The position numbers were made by a program, and so were the translations under genes. Below are positions 25,377 to 33,196 of a stretch of DNA of 47,826 bases, in pieces. The notes beneath the pieces are model-generated. The model was not told the origin of the DNA and did not search any database. It saw only the letters and a list, made by a program, of their open reading frames with translations. This DNA comes from Terriglobia bacterium (lineage in GTDB: Bacteria; Acidobacteriota; Terriglobia; Bryobacterales; Bryobacteraceae). How positions within the stretch are numbered: position 1 is the first letter of the stretch; the number at the start of each line of letters is the position of its first letter. The stretch spans positions 1-47,826 of the forward strand of contig JAIQFL010000040.1 of NCBI GenBank assembly GCA_020073365.1. The letters run 5' to 3'.

Positions 25377-25461
25377 GCTACTGCCCACATTCCAGGGAAC
25401 TTGCGTGCAGAGAAGTAGTGCCAACATATCAAGCCGGAACAGGGCGGGAACAGGGCGTATC
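25329..25461 (+). repeat. Dispersed 133-bp repeat, copy B
   Basis: Gap-free match to the minus strand of 7519-7651, with 121 of 133 positions identical by hand alignment. The two copies are inverted and frame 17.7 kb of kinase, sigma and enzyme genes. Copy B overlaps the last codons of the ECF sigma gene. Its distal end contains two 'gaacagggcg'-like units and is followed at once by a hairpin (25461-25491). Confidence 0.85.
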
Positions 25462-25491
25462 AGGGCCTGATAACGCCCGGATCAGGCCCTG
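25461..25491. repeat. 11-bp inverted repeat at the edge of the 133-bp repeat
   Basis: cagggcctgat (25461-25471) pairs perfectly with atcaggccctg (25481-25491) across a 9-nt loop. There is no U-run, so it is not a standard terminator. The other repeat copy has no matching hairpin, since identity ends at this point. The rest of 25377-25599 has no gene; it leads into the IS66 fragment. Confidence 0.6.
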
Positions 25492-25599
25492 TTATTGCCT
25501 GATGATCTCGTAGCTGAGTCTGCACACAAGTATCCTGGGCAACTGTTCAGGCCCTTATTTTTCGCTGGACAAAAGTTGTGAACCGTGCCAAGCTGATCC

Positions 25600-26178
25600 T
25601 TGGCGCTGCCGGACATCGACACAAAACGAGTGACACCTTCCGACCCGCCGGGGCGTGGTTGGGGCCGGGCGCAACTGCGGCGGCGACTTCAGAAGGTCGA
25701 GCAAGACAATGAGCGACTGCGCCAGCAGAACGAGCATTTACAGCGGCAAGTGGAGGAGTTCCAGGAAGAGCTCGGGGACAAAGATAAGGCCATCGCCGAC
25801 AGGGACAAGCGGATCGCCGATTTGGAGCGTCAACTGGCTTCGCGCAAGCGGAACTCGACCAACTCCTCCAAGCCCCCTTCCTCGGATGGCTTAGCGGGTG
25901 CACAGCGAAGCCGTTGCTCGTCGCGGAAGAAGAGCGGGCGCAAACCAGGTGGCCAGCCCGGTCACATGGGACATGATCGCCAGTCGGTGGAGAATCCGGA
26001 TCGGATCGAGGAGGTCTTGGCTGAGAAATGCAAGCACTGCGGAACGCCACTGCCCCAGGCGTCAGGGGAGCGTCAAACGGTCGGGGATGTTTTCCGCCGT
26101 CAGATTGTGGATTTGCCGGAAGTGATCGTGCCCGTGGTGACCGAATACCAGTATCCGAAACTGGTGTGCCCCTGCTGC
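25600..26178 (+). pseudogene. IS66-family transposase, N-terminal fragment
   Basis: The N-terminal ~193 residues of an IS66-type (TnpC) DDE transposase. A long coiled coil (about residues 22-80, RRLQKVEQDNERLRQQNEHL onward) is followed by the conserved NSTNSSKPPSSDG motif, RKPGGQPGHMGHDR, and a zinc-binding region with KCKHCG and VCPCC. The DDE catalytic domain is absent: just after VCPCC the sequence turns into the 3' end of a tRNA gene (26178-26214). The open frame continues to 26400 only by chance. The likely start is the TTG at 25600. No tnpA/tnpB partners are present, so this is a dead fragment. Confidence 0.85.
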
Positions 26179-26214
26179 TGGACGTTGCGGGTTCGAACCC
26201 CGTCTCCCGCTCCA
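26178..26214 (+). tRNA. 3' fragment of a tRNA-Gly gene (partial)
   Basis: Only the 3' part of a tRNA is present: T stem-loop gcgggttcgaaccccgt (26187-26203), 3' acceptor strand ctcccgc (26204-26210), discriminator T and encoded CCA (26212-26214). An acceptor strand that would pair with gcgggag and a U discriminator are typical of bacterial tRNA-Gly. The D-arm, anticodon arm and 5' acceptor strand are missing; upstream is IS66 transposase sequence. This is the usual look of the distal attachment site left by an element integrated into a tRNA 3' end. It is not functional. Confidence 0.82.
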
Positions 26215-26306
26215 TTTTGTTGCTGCGGCTCTTTCCCGGTGACCACGGCAAGGCAGCAGGACAACAGGGAATTCCTTGCGGAGAACGCCGGTGTGGACGA
26301 AATGGA

Positions 26307-26834
26307 TCAGAGTTTTCCGGCCGCTTTCAGCGTGGCCTCGAAGGTTGCAAGCGGCAGCAGTAAGGTAAGCGGCGCATCCGCAAGCGGCACAGCGCCGTAA
26401 CTCGCATACCATCCGGCCACCCCGTCATTCCTGGCATCAATCAGAAGCGCGACGCCGCCCACTTCTGCCGATGCCAGCAGGCACCGCCTGCCCGCCGCGA
26501 CCAGAAGCTGCCCGCCAAGACCCTGGCTCTGTAGCCTGCGGTCTACAGCGAGACGCGCCAAGCGGAAACACGGCACGTCATGACGGGCCAACCCGCGCCG
26601 TACTACCTCCGGCGTCCTGGCATACTCAACGGCGGCGGGGCTCACGCTGTAGAAGCCGAAAATGGTTTGGTTGTCGGCATCGTCGATCGCAAGAAAGGTC
26701 TTTGCGCCGCCCAGCTCGTGACTCTTTCGGGCATAACGCTGCAAGAACTCATTCAGCGCCGCTTCGCCGCAGTCGAAGGCTTGCCGATTATGTGTCTTGC
26801 CGATCGGCTCTTCGTGCCAAGCTCCGACGCTCAT
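26307..26834 (-). CDS. GNAT toxin, TacT-like
   Basis: A 175-aa acetyltransferase of the type II toxin group (TacT/AtaT-like) that acetylates aminoacyl-tRNA and blocks translation. It follows the family pattern: FDCGEAALNEFLQRYARKSH, GFYSVSPAAVEY, then motif A RLARLAVDRRLQSQGLGGQL with the QGLGG acetyl-CoA loop, VALLIDARND, and a GWYASYGAVPL region near the C-terminus where the catalytic Tyr sits. Its ATG overlaps the last 4 nt of the upstream DUF1778 antitoxin gene (26831-26834), so the pair is translationally coupled. It lies just outside the tRNA-Gly scar. The overlapping plus-strand frames are shadows. Confidence 0.88.
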   Translation of the reverse strand: MSVGAWHEEPIGKTHNRQAFDCGEAALNEFLQRYARKSHELGGAKTFLAIDDADNQTIFGFYSVSPAAVEYARTPEVVRRGLARHDVPCFRLARLAVDRRLQSQGLGGQLLVAAGRRCLLASAEVGGVALLIDARNDGVAGWYASYGAVPLADAPLTLLLPLATFEATLKAAGKL

Positions 26835-27109
26835 CGCCGCTGTGGCAGCGCCTGAGCGGCGGCTAGCAGTTTTGCATTCGGCGCGGGCGGATTCTCCAGC
26901 AAATCCAGAACGCGGAGACTGTCTCTCCCGGAGAGTTGGACATGCTCGGCTTCCGCGATGACCGCCTTGGCGGCAAGCAAGGCGTGGTGAAGCACGAAAT
27001 CCGTCAGATCGGTATGCTTCAGCGCCACTGCTCGCAGAAGCATCGCCTTTTCCTCGGGGCGAACTCGCAGAGACATGCGGCTATTGTCTTCGACCGCTAC
27101 TCTTGGCAT
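26831..27109 (-). CDS. DUF1778 antitoxin, TacA-like
   Basis: A 92-aa antitoxin. The N-terminal ribbon-helix-helix is seen in RMSLRVRPEEKAMLLRAVAL followed by KHTDLTDFVLHHALLAAKA. The C-terminal segment (VQLSGRDSLRVLDLLENPPAP) matches the DUF1778 toxin-neutralising tail. It binds its own promoter and wraps the toxin. The frame is open to 27133, but ATG 27109 (MPRVAVEDN) fits the family length. Toxin and antitoxin overlap by 4 nt. The AT-richer sequence upstream (27110-27160) is the likely promoter/operator. Confidence 0.87.
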   Translation of the reverse strand: MPRVAVEDNSRMSLRVRPEEKAMLLRAVALKHTDLTDFVLHHALLAAKAVIAEAEHVQLSGRDSLRVLDLLENPPAPNAKLLAAAQALPQRR

Positions 27110-27213
27110 CGAGAGCCCCTTTCGTGTACGCATTCAAATAGTACATCCAAGCCAAGCAAAGAGTCAAGCTCTGTGGGAGAGGCGAATGTTTCGGACCTGT
27201 AGGACTTGTGGAT

Positions 27214-27393
27214 TCACGACGGCAGGCCGGCGATGTAGAACAGCCGCACGGTCCGCGTGTGTCCGAGGTCCTCTCGCGTGACTAGGAAATGCCTCACGGC
27301 TGCGCCCACAAGCGCGGCTGCATCATGGAAGCGGCCGGCCCGAAGTTCGTCGTCGATGAGGCGTTGAGTTTCTTTATCGAGGTCGATGCTCAT
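27214..27393 (-). CDS. ParD-like orphan antitoxin (short)
   Basis: A 59-aa protein resembling the N-terminal ribbon-helix-helix of ParD/CopG antitoxins: MSIDLDKETQRLIDDELRAG followed by RFHDAAALVGAAVRHFLVTR. In typical ParD the toxin-binding tail follows. Here the last ~20 residues (DLGHTRTVRLFYIAGLPS) do not look like it, and no ParE/RelE gene lies downstream before the TacAT operon. It may be an orphan or a decayed antitoxin. GAAGGA about 9 nt upstream supports ATG 27393. Confidence 0.6.
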   Translation of the reverse strand: MSIDLDKETQRLIDDELRAGRFHDAAALVGAAVRHFLVTREDLGHTRTVRLFYIAGLPS

Positions 27394-27442
27394 GGGCTGG
27401 TGTCCTTCATTCCTATGTGGTGCTCGCAAGCTGAAGCATGCC

Positions 27443-28843
27443 CTACCGCGGCAATGTTACCGTGAACACGCTTCCCGAGTCCGGCTGGCTGCTCAGCTCC
27501 ACGGCGCCGTTGTGGGACTCGGCGATCCATTTCACGATGGCGAGGCCGAGACCGAAACCGCCATCTGCGCGGGAACGCGCCTTATCGGCGCGGTAGAAGC
27601 GCTCGAAGACATGGGGCGCCGCGTCGGCGCCGATTCCGATGCCGGTGTCGGCTACGCGGATGCGCACATCCGGGCCACGAGCTTCCAGTATCGCCGAGAC
27701 CTTGCCGCCCGGCGGTGTATAGCGAATGGCGTTATCGAGCAGATTCACCACCAGGCGGCGCAGCAACTCCTCATCGCCGCGAAAGGGCACGTCCCCGGCA
27801 CACCGCCACTCCAGTTCGATGTTGCGGGCACTGGCGAGGGCCTGTACGGAGCGGCAGCAATCGGCCAGCAAATCGTTAAAGTAAAAGTCCTGGGGCTGCA
27901 GGCGGACGTAGCCGGCGTCGGCGCGCGCGAGGTTGAGCAGGTCGTCTACCAGGCGGGAAAGGCGGCGCGACTCGTCCAGGATGATGGAGAGCGATTCCTT
28001 GTATTCGCCGGCGGCGCGGTCATGGGACAGCGACACATCGGCCTCCCCGCGGATGACGGAGATCGGCGTGCGGAGCTCGTGCGAGGCATCCGCGACAAAG
28101 CGCCGCATGCTTTCGAATGACTGGTCGAGGCGCGAGAGCAGTTCATTGAAGGAAGCGGCCAGCACGGCGAGCTCGTCGGCCGCATTGCCGATAGACAGGC
28201 GGGTCTCCAGGTTGCTGCCGGTAATTTTGTGCGCCTGTTCGGCCATCCAGGTGAGGGGAGCGAGGCTGCGAGTGGTGAGCCAGTAGCCGCCGATGCCGGC
28301 AAGCGCGAGAAGAAATGGCAAGCCGAAGAACAGTACCCGGCGCACGACCTGAAGGCTGGCCGCGATGGAATCCAGAGGCTCGACCGCCAGGATGAGGTAG
28401 GATGGCCCGGCAGGCGCCGCGGCGGCGGTCATACGGTGCACGGCTGCTCGCGCCCCATTCCTTCCGAAGTGGGGCACCGGCAGGACCACTTCGGGGTTGG
28501 AAGCGGCGGACGCCTGTGCGGCAATCGCTTCGAACCCGGGGTGCGGCACAGGGGCGCTGGCGGCCAACATGTGGTTTCCATCGAAGATCGCTACGGTACT
28601 GCCTTGAAGGCGCATCTCGGATACGGCTTCAGAAGCGGCTTTCGGGACGTCGCCTTGCATTTCCACCAATTCGTCCTGGAAGAGGCTCGCAGCGGTACTG
28701 GCCTGCGAGGAGAGGGTTTCGTCCAGGCGACTCTCCAGGGCATTGGACAACACCCCATAGAGGAAGATGCCGAAGAGAACGAAGAGGAGGGAAAAGAAGG
28801 CCAGATACCATGCGGTGATGCGGAGGCGGAAGCTTCTGATCAT
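27443..28843 (-). CDS. Sensor histidine kinase (EnvZ/CusS class)
   Basis: A 466-aa membrane histidine kinase that autophosphorylates and passes phosphate to the partner regulator. TM1 lies at about 8-30 (AWYLAFFSLLFVLFGIFLY), a periplasmic domain of about 130 residues follows, TM2 at about 165-187, then a HAMP linker. The H-box is DASHELRTPISVIRGEADVS (His about 253). The N-box is VVNLLDNAIRYTPPGG, with G1 VADTGIGIGAD and G2 GFGLGLAIVKW. The frame opens at 28855, but GGAG 7 nt before ATG 28843 favours MIRSFRLRITAWY as the start. It lies 69 nt downstream of the response regulator gene. The ligand is unknown; CusS-type relatives respond to metals. Confidence 0.92.
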   Translation of the reverse strand: MIRSFRLRITAWYLAFFSLLFVLFGIFLYGVLSNALESRLDETLSSQASTAASLFQDELVEMQGDVPKAASEAVSEMRLQGSTVAIFDGNHMLAASAPVPHPGFEAIAAQASAASNPEVVLPVPHFGRNGARAAVHRMTAAAAPAGPSYLILAVEPLDSIAASLQVVRRVLFFGLPFLLALAGIGGYWLTTRSLAPLTWMAEQAHKITGSNLETRLSIGNAADELAVLAASFNELLSRLDQSFESMRRFVADASHELRTPISVIRGEADVSLSHDRAAGEYKESLSIILDESRRLSRLVDDLLNLARADAGYVRLQPQDFYFNDLLADCCRSVQALASARNIELEWRCAGDVPFRGDEELLRRLVVNLLDNAIRYTPPGGKVSAILEARGPDVRIRVADTGIGIGADAAPHVFERFYRADKARSRADGGFGLGLAIVKWIAESHNGAVELSSQPDSGSVFTVTLPR

Positions 28844-28912
28844 GCGCAGCTCCATGGTATTGGCAAGCTGCTCTGCGAGGACCGGCGGGCCCCGCGGGAA
28901 CTGCGGCCTGTC

Positions 28913-29602
28913 CTACTCATCGCCGGCTCCGGGTTGCGGGGTCATGATGTAGCCTTCGCCGCGGCGGGTGTGAATCAGGCGGCGGCTGTAGCCGGTGTCC
29001 AGCTTGGCGCGCAGGCGCTTGACGTACACGTCGATGACGTTCGAAAAGGGATCGAAGCTCTCGTCCCAGACGTGTTCCGCGATCTGTTCCCGGCCTACCA
29101 CGCGGCCTTCGTTCAGGACCAGGAATTCCAGGAGAGCGTATTCCTTGGCGGTCAGGCTCAGGGGTTTCCCGGCGCGAGTAACCGTGTGGCTGGCGGTGTC
29201 CAAGGTGAGATCGGCCATGCGCGCCACCGGCGGGCGCAGGTTGGTGGAGCGTCGCAGCAGGGCCCGCAGGCGGGCTAGCAGTTCCTTGAAGTCGAAGGGC
29301 TTGGCGAGATAGTCGTCGGCCCCGGAATCCAGGCCGGCAACGCGGTCATCCACGGCGTCGCGCGCGGTGAGCATGAGGATGGGCGCGCGGAAGCCCGAGG
29401 CGCGGAGCTCGCGGCACACGGCGTGGCCATCCTTGACAGGAAGCAGGACGTCCAGAATGACCAGGTCGTACTCGTTCACGGCGGCGTAGTACAAGGCCTG
29501 CTCGCCATCCGGCGCGATATCGACGGCATAGGCGTGCTCGCGCAGGCCCTTGGCGATGAAGCCGGCTACCCGGGATTCGTCTTCCACCAGCAGAACGCGC
29601 AC
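28913..29602 (-). CDS. OmpR/PhoB-type response regulator
   Basis: A 229-aa two-component regulator. The receiver domain has VEDES, the phospho-acceptor in DLVILDVLLP (Asp51), the conserved Thr in LMLTARD and Lys in DYLAKPFD. The winged-helix output domain ends with KRLRAKLDTGYSRRLIHTRR and GEGYIM, the standard DNA-binding signature. The frame is open to 29650; GTG 29602 (VRVLLVEDE) matches the invariant family start. It is transcribed just ahead of the sensor kinase (27443-28843), forming an operon, and divergently from the sugar transferase across a ~145-nt spacer that likely carries both promoters. Confidence 0.93.
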   Translation of the reverse strand: MRVLLVEDESRVAGFIAKGLREHAYAVDIAPDGEQALYYAAVNEYDLVILDVLLPVKDGHAVCRELRASGFRAPILMLTARDAVDDRVAGLDSGADDYLAKPFDFKELLARLRALLRRSTNLRPPVARMADLTLDTASHTVTRAGKPLSLTAKEYALLEFLVLNEGRVVGREQIAEHVWDESFDPFSNVIDVYVKRLRAKLDTGYSRRLIHTRRGEGYIMTPQPGAGDE

Positions 29603-29746
29603 GCGGAGGAAACCTCTTCTCCTATTTTGCGCGAGTGAACATGAACGCACAATGAAGCGGGTTGGGGAGGGAGGGCCTCCGAGAATTCACAAATCGTTTA
29701 CAGCGGCTTCATACGGGGTCCCGGTAAGATCGGAGTAGGTATTCTC

Positions 29747-30409
29747 TTGGCTTCGATCCCGATTCCCCGTCAGGCCGCGCCGATTCAGGACCTGACCTGG
29801 CAGACGATCCATATCGGCGAACGGCTCGCTTCCGTTGTTCTGCTCGCCATGCTCAGCCCCGTCATCTTGGCGAGCGCGGTGACACTCGCCCTGCTTTCCG
29901 GGCGCGTGCCGCTGATTGCGCACCGGCGCGTGGGATGGCGCGGCGCTACCTTGTGGATGCTGAAGCTCCGGACCATGTGGGACAGCGATGCGCCAGGCGC
30001 TGGACGAAGCTCGGGTTGGATCGAATACATCGACGATGTGTACGGGCCCGCACGCAAACAGGCCCGCGATCCGCGTGTGACCAACTGGTTTGCGCGATTC
30101 TGCCGGAAGCACTCGATCGACGAGATTCCGCAACTCTGGCACGTCATCCGCGGTGAAATGTCGCTGGTAGGGCCGCGGCCCGTGACAGACGCGGAGATCG
30201 AGCGCCACTACGGCGAGGATGCGGACGACGTGCTCCAGGCGAAGCCGGGGATCGTGGGGCTTTGGCAGGTCTCGGGTAGGAACCGGCTCAGCTACGCGGA
30301 AAGACGCACGCTGGACTTGCACTTCGTGCGGAATCGCTCAATCGGGATGTACGTTCGCATCGTGATTCGCACCGTTCCCGAGGTGTGGAGCGGATCGAAT
30401 TCCTGGTAA
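29747..30409 (+). CDS. Bacterial sugar transferase (exopolysaccharide, WcaJ/PssY type)
   Basis: A 220-aa membrane-anchored phosphoglycosyl transferase that moves a sugar phosphate from a nucleotide sugar to undecaprenyl phosphate, the first step in exopolysaccharide repeat-unit synthesis. A hydrophobic anchor lies at about 28-52. Family motifs follow: KLRTMWDSDA, RFCRKHSIDEIPQLWHVIRG, EMSLVGPRPVTDAEI, KPGIVGLWQVSGRN and LDLHFVRN near the C-terminus. The catalytic Asp-Glu dyad is in SIDEIPQ. No other polysaccharide genes are adjacent, so it is a stand-alone copy. The start is taken as TTG 29747 with a weak GGAG about 14 nt upstream; the exact start is uncertain. Confidence 0.88.
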   Translation: MASIPIPRQAAPIQDLTWQTIHIGERLASVVLLAMLSPVILASAVTLALLSGRVPLIAHRRVGWRGATLWMLKLRTMWDSDAPGAGRSSGWIEYIDDVYGPARKQARDPRVTNWFARFCRKHSIDEIPQLWHVIRGEMSLVGPRPVTDAEIERHYGEDADDVLQAKPGIVGLWQVSGRNRLSYAERRTLDLHFVRNRSIGMYVRIVIRTVPEVWSGSNSW

Positions 30410-30544
30410 CCCGGGCGCGACCCGTAAGACAAGAAACGACACGGGCAGGGAAGGCGAATCAAAAGACTGCCCTGAGTGCACCCACCAGGATGAAATCCCA
30501 ATGCCGATTACTTTTGGCCCGCCCGTGATCCTGCACAAAATGTG

Positions 30545-30625
30545 GCGGGCAATCCTGCCCGCAGCCGGCTTTTTAGCCGGCTTGACACGGATGTTCGCCG
30601 CCCGCTTGGCCGCCTGAAAGGCGGC
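30545..30625. terminator. Three consecutive hairpins between convergent genes
   Basis: Three perfect 7-bp stems follow each other: gcgggca/tgcccgc (30545-30551/30556-30562), agccggc/gccggct (30563-30569/30576-30582, loop ttttta) and gccgcct/aggcggc (30609-30615/30619-30625). They lie between the sugar transferase stop (30409) and the TPR gene stop (30653), which converge. They fit a bidirectional transcription stop or a REP-like repetitive unit. The rest of 30410-30652 carries no gene. Confidence 0.55.
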
Positions 30626-30652
30626 TGCAGCCAGGATTGGGTGCCCCACGGC

Positions 30653-33094
30653 CTACCACTCGCGGAGAGGCTTTCCTTGGAAGAGGCTGCCCTGGAGAAG
30701 GCTGCTCAGATACGGGGGTTCATCCTGTGCACTCGAAGAGTGCCCGGCATTCGCGGAGACCCTCTGCATCGTTGCGATCTGTTGCCGCTCGGCCTCCGCT
30801 TCCTGCTTCCGGCCCAGCGCGTTGTAGGCCTGCGCCAAGCCGTCGTGCGCCTCCACCAAGCGGGGACGCAGGCGGATGGCCGCGCGCTGCCGGTCTACCG
30901 CAACCTGGTATTCGCCTCTCGCAAAGGCGATTCGGCCGGCGAGGGCCTGGATCCACGGATCACTGGGTGAGAGTTTGAGAGCCTGCCGGATGGCCGTCTC
31001 AGCCGCGTCTTTCCGCTCCGCGCCGGAGCGCAGCGTAGAGTCCGCCAGATAGAAGTACGTCTCGGGACTGCGTGCGCCCAGCGTGACGGCCGTCTCCAGC
31101 GCCTCTCGCGCCTCTTCGTAGTGGCGATGAGTATCCAGAACGATACCGTGCGCCACCCAGACGGCGGACCATTCCGGCCACCGTTTCTGAATCTCATTCA
31201 GAAGCTGCTCGGCGTCATCGGTTTGCCTGGCAAACTCGAGCGTGGTTGCCTTCATCAGCAGAATTTCGCGGTTCGCCGGCAGGATGCGTGCCGCTTCATC
31301 GATCCAACGCAGCGCTTCGGACGCCCTCTCCTTCCTCACCAGGAACGCAGTCGCTTGCAGAAAGAAATCGGGCCGCTGGGGGGCCGCACCGAGCGCCCGG
31401 TCGAGGGCCACAACGGCATCCGGGAACTTCCCGGAGGCATCCAGCATTTGTGCGCGAGCCAGGAAATAGTCGCCGTTTCGCTCGGATTCCGGTATGCGGT
31501 CCATCCAATCGAGTCCGGCTTTGGCGTCTTTGGCAGCCCCTGTGGCATGGAAGGTGGCGATGGCCAGATCCAGTTCCACATCGCCTCTGTGCGGACCGGC
31601 CGGGTCGGCCTGCTCCAGTAGATCCCTGGCGAGCGCGTACTGGTTCGCCTCAAGGAGCGCACGCCCTGCCTCGGCCAGCACGGCCGCGCCAGGTTTCATT
31701 GCGGCGATCCGCCTGGCAGCGGTCGCCGCCCGATCCGTATGGCCGTCTCGGAGCACGAGTTTCAGGTATTCCACCTGAGTCGAGGGGTCCTCCGGATGAT
31801 CGCGGACGGCTTTCTCCACGCGAGCCTGGTATTCGGCATGTCTCTGCTCGGGCGCGAGACTCAGATACTCCACCAGACCGGCAGGCACGCCTTTCTTCTT
31901 CTCCGGACCCAACTGCCGGAAGCGATCCATCACCGCTTTGGACTCCTCAGTCTGGCCCGCATCGGCCAGCGCACGGCCGTAGTGAAGCAGGGTTCGGGAG
32001 TCTTCGGGAGCCAATTCGGCGGCCCTGCGAAGAACCCGAAGCGCATCGGCCGTCCGATCCAGAGCCTGATAGGTTTGTCCCAGGCGATCCAGGTTCGCCG
32101 CGTCATTAGGCTGCAGGGATGCCGCCAGCTCCAGATCCTTCACGGCCAACTCGGGTTTTCCCTGTTGACTGTAGAGGCTGCCGCGAGCCGACCGCGCGGG
32201 CACATAATTTGGGTCGAGCGCCAGCGCTTTGTCCAGGTGTGCGAGGGCCTGTGTCATGTCGATCGTGCGTTCGGCCTGCCCGAGTTCGTAGTGCCCGACA
32301 GGGTCATCCGGTCGCCGCGCGACAAACCACTCGAGCTCGGGGATGGCTTGCCAGAATTTCCCCATTTTGGCCGCGGTATAGCCTCGCTCCCGGCGGGCGA
32401 TCTCGTCGTTGGGCACGAGTTTCAGGTAGCGGTCCCAGGCCGCTGCTGCATCGTCCAGCGCTCCTAACTCGGTCGTGGTGAGGGCCAGCAACTTCTGAAC
32501 GTCCGCCCGGCGTGGATCGAGTTTAGCCGCCTGGGCCAACCGCAGCACAGCAGGCTCCCATTGGCCGGATGCCTCATCGACGCACGCCAGACGGTACAGC
32601 ACGTCCACATTCTGGGGCTGCTGCCGGAGAGCGGTATCGAGCACCTCGCGCGCCCGTTGGTAGTGGCCCGTATTGGTAGCCATTACGCCCAGGTTATAGA
32701 GAACCTTGAAATACGCTGGAGCGGCGGCCAGCGCGCTCGCGAACACGGTTTCTGCCTTTTCGTATTGCCCGGCGATCCACAGATGCGTTCCGTAATTGTT
32801 CAGTACGTCGGCAGAGCCCGGAGACTTTTCAACTGCGCGGCGATGGAACTCCTCCGCTTCGGAGAGCTTCTTCTGACTGTCGAGCGCAACGCCCAGAAGG
32901 CTTAAGGCCCACGAGTCGTCGGAGTGCGCCTGCACTTCAGCTCGCAGAACCTTTTCGGCCGACGGGAAGTCCCCACGCTGCATCGCCGCCACCGCCTCGC
33001 GGACGGCCGCAGTCTGATCCGCGCCGTAGCTGGTGGATAGCGAGAGCAGCAAGAAGGCAAACAGGGAGGCGGGATAAAGAACGGAGCGGCCCAT
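30653..33094 (-). CDS. Exported TPR-repeat protein
   Basis: An 813-aa protein made almost entirely of tetratricopeptide repeats behind a signal peptide (MGRSVLYPASLFAFLLLSLS, cleavage after about residue 25, SYGA). TPR units are plain throughout, for example SWALSLLGVALDSQKKLSEA and YYELGQAERTIDMTQAL-type 34-residue helical pairs; I see at least fifteen. TPRs are protein-protein docking scaffolds. The frame opens with a TTG at 33118, but ATG 33094 directly precedes the signal peptide. It is divergent from a CRTAC1-like FG-GAP protein, with 102 nt between starts. This pairing recurs in Acidobacteria and suggests a shared promoter region and a joint periplasmic or surface role. The C-terminus is disordered (SSSAQDEPPYLSSLLQGSLF). 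Confidence 0.88.
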   Translation of the reverse strand: MGRSVLYPASLFAFLLLSLSTSYGADQTAAVREAVAAMQRGDFPSAEKVLRAEVQAHSDDSWALSLLGVALDSQKKLSEAEEFHRRAVEKSPGSADVLNNYGTHLWIAGQYEKAETVFASALAAAPAYFKVLYNLGVMATNTGHYQRAREVLDTALRQQPQNVDVLYRLACVDEASGQWEPAVLRLAQAAKLDPRRADVQKLLALTTTELGALDDAAAAWDRYLKLVPNDEIARRERGYTAAKMGKFWQAIPELEWFVARRPDDPVGHYELGQAERTIDMTQALAHLDKALALDPNYVPARSARGSLYSQQGKPELAVKDLELAASLQPNDAANLDRLGQTYQALDRTADALRVLRRAAELAPEDSRTLLHYGRALADAGQTEESKAVMDRFRQLGPEKKKGVPAGLVEYLSLAPEQRHAEYQARVEKAVRDHPEDPSTQVEYLKLVLRDGHTDRAATAARRIAAMKPGAAVLAEAGRALLEANQYALARDLLEQADPAGPHRGDVELDLAIATFHATGAAKDAKAGLDWMDRIPESERNGDYFLARAQMLDASGKFPDAVVALDRALGAAPQRPDFFLQATAFLVRKERASEALRWIDEAARILPANREILLMKATTLEFARQTDDAEQLLNEIQKRWPEWSAVWVAHGIVLDTHRHYEEAREALETAVTLGARSPETYFYLADSTLRSGAERKDAAETAIRQALKLSPSDPWIQALAGRIAFARGEYQVAVDRQRAAIRLRPRLVEAHDGLAQAYNALGRKQEAEAERQQIATMQRVSANAGHSSSAQDEPPYLSSLLQGSLFQGKPLREW

Positions 33095-33196
33095 GGAAAT
33101 CCAGTGCACGCAGCTCAATTATAAGCTCACTGGCGCTGGCGCGGATTCGGCGGGCAACATAAGCGAACTGACGCCGGTGCGGATATCCTGGATCTT

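Noticed and set aside
26178-26214. Functional tRNA-Gly
   Set aside because: The 5' acceptor, D-arm and anticodon arm are absent; upstream sequence is IS66 coding DNA.
25547-26251. Minus-strand frame containing ETGFEPATSS
   Set aside because: This peptide is the known artefact of translating a tRNA T-arm and CCA end in reverse; the real content is the tRNA-Gly fragment and IS66.
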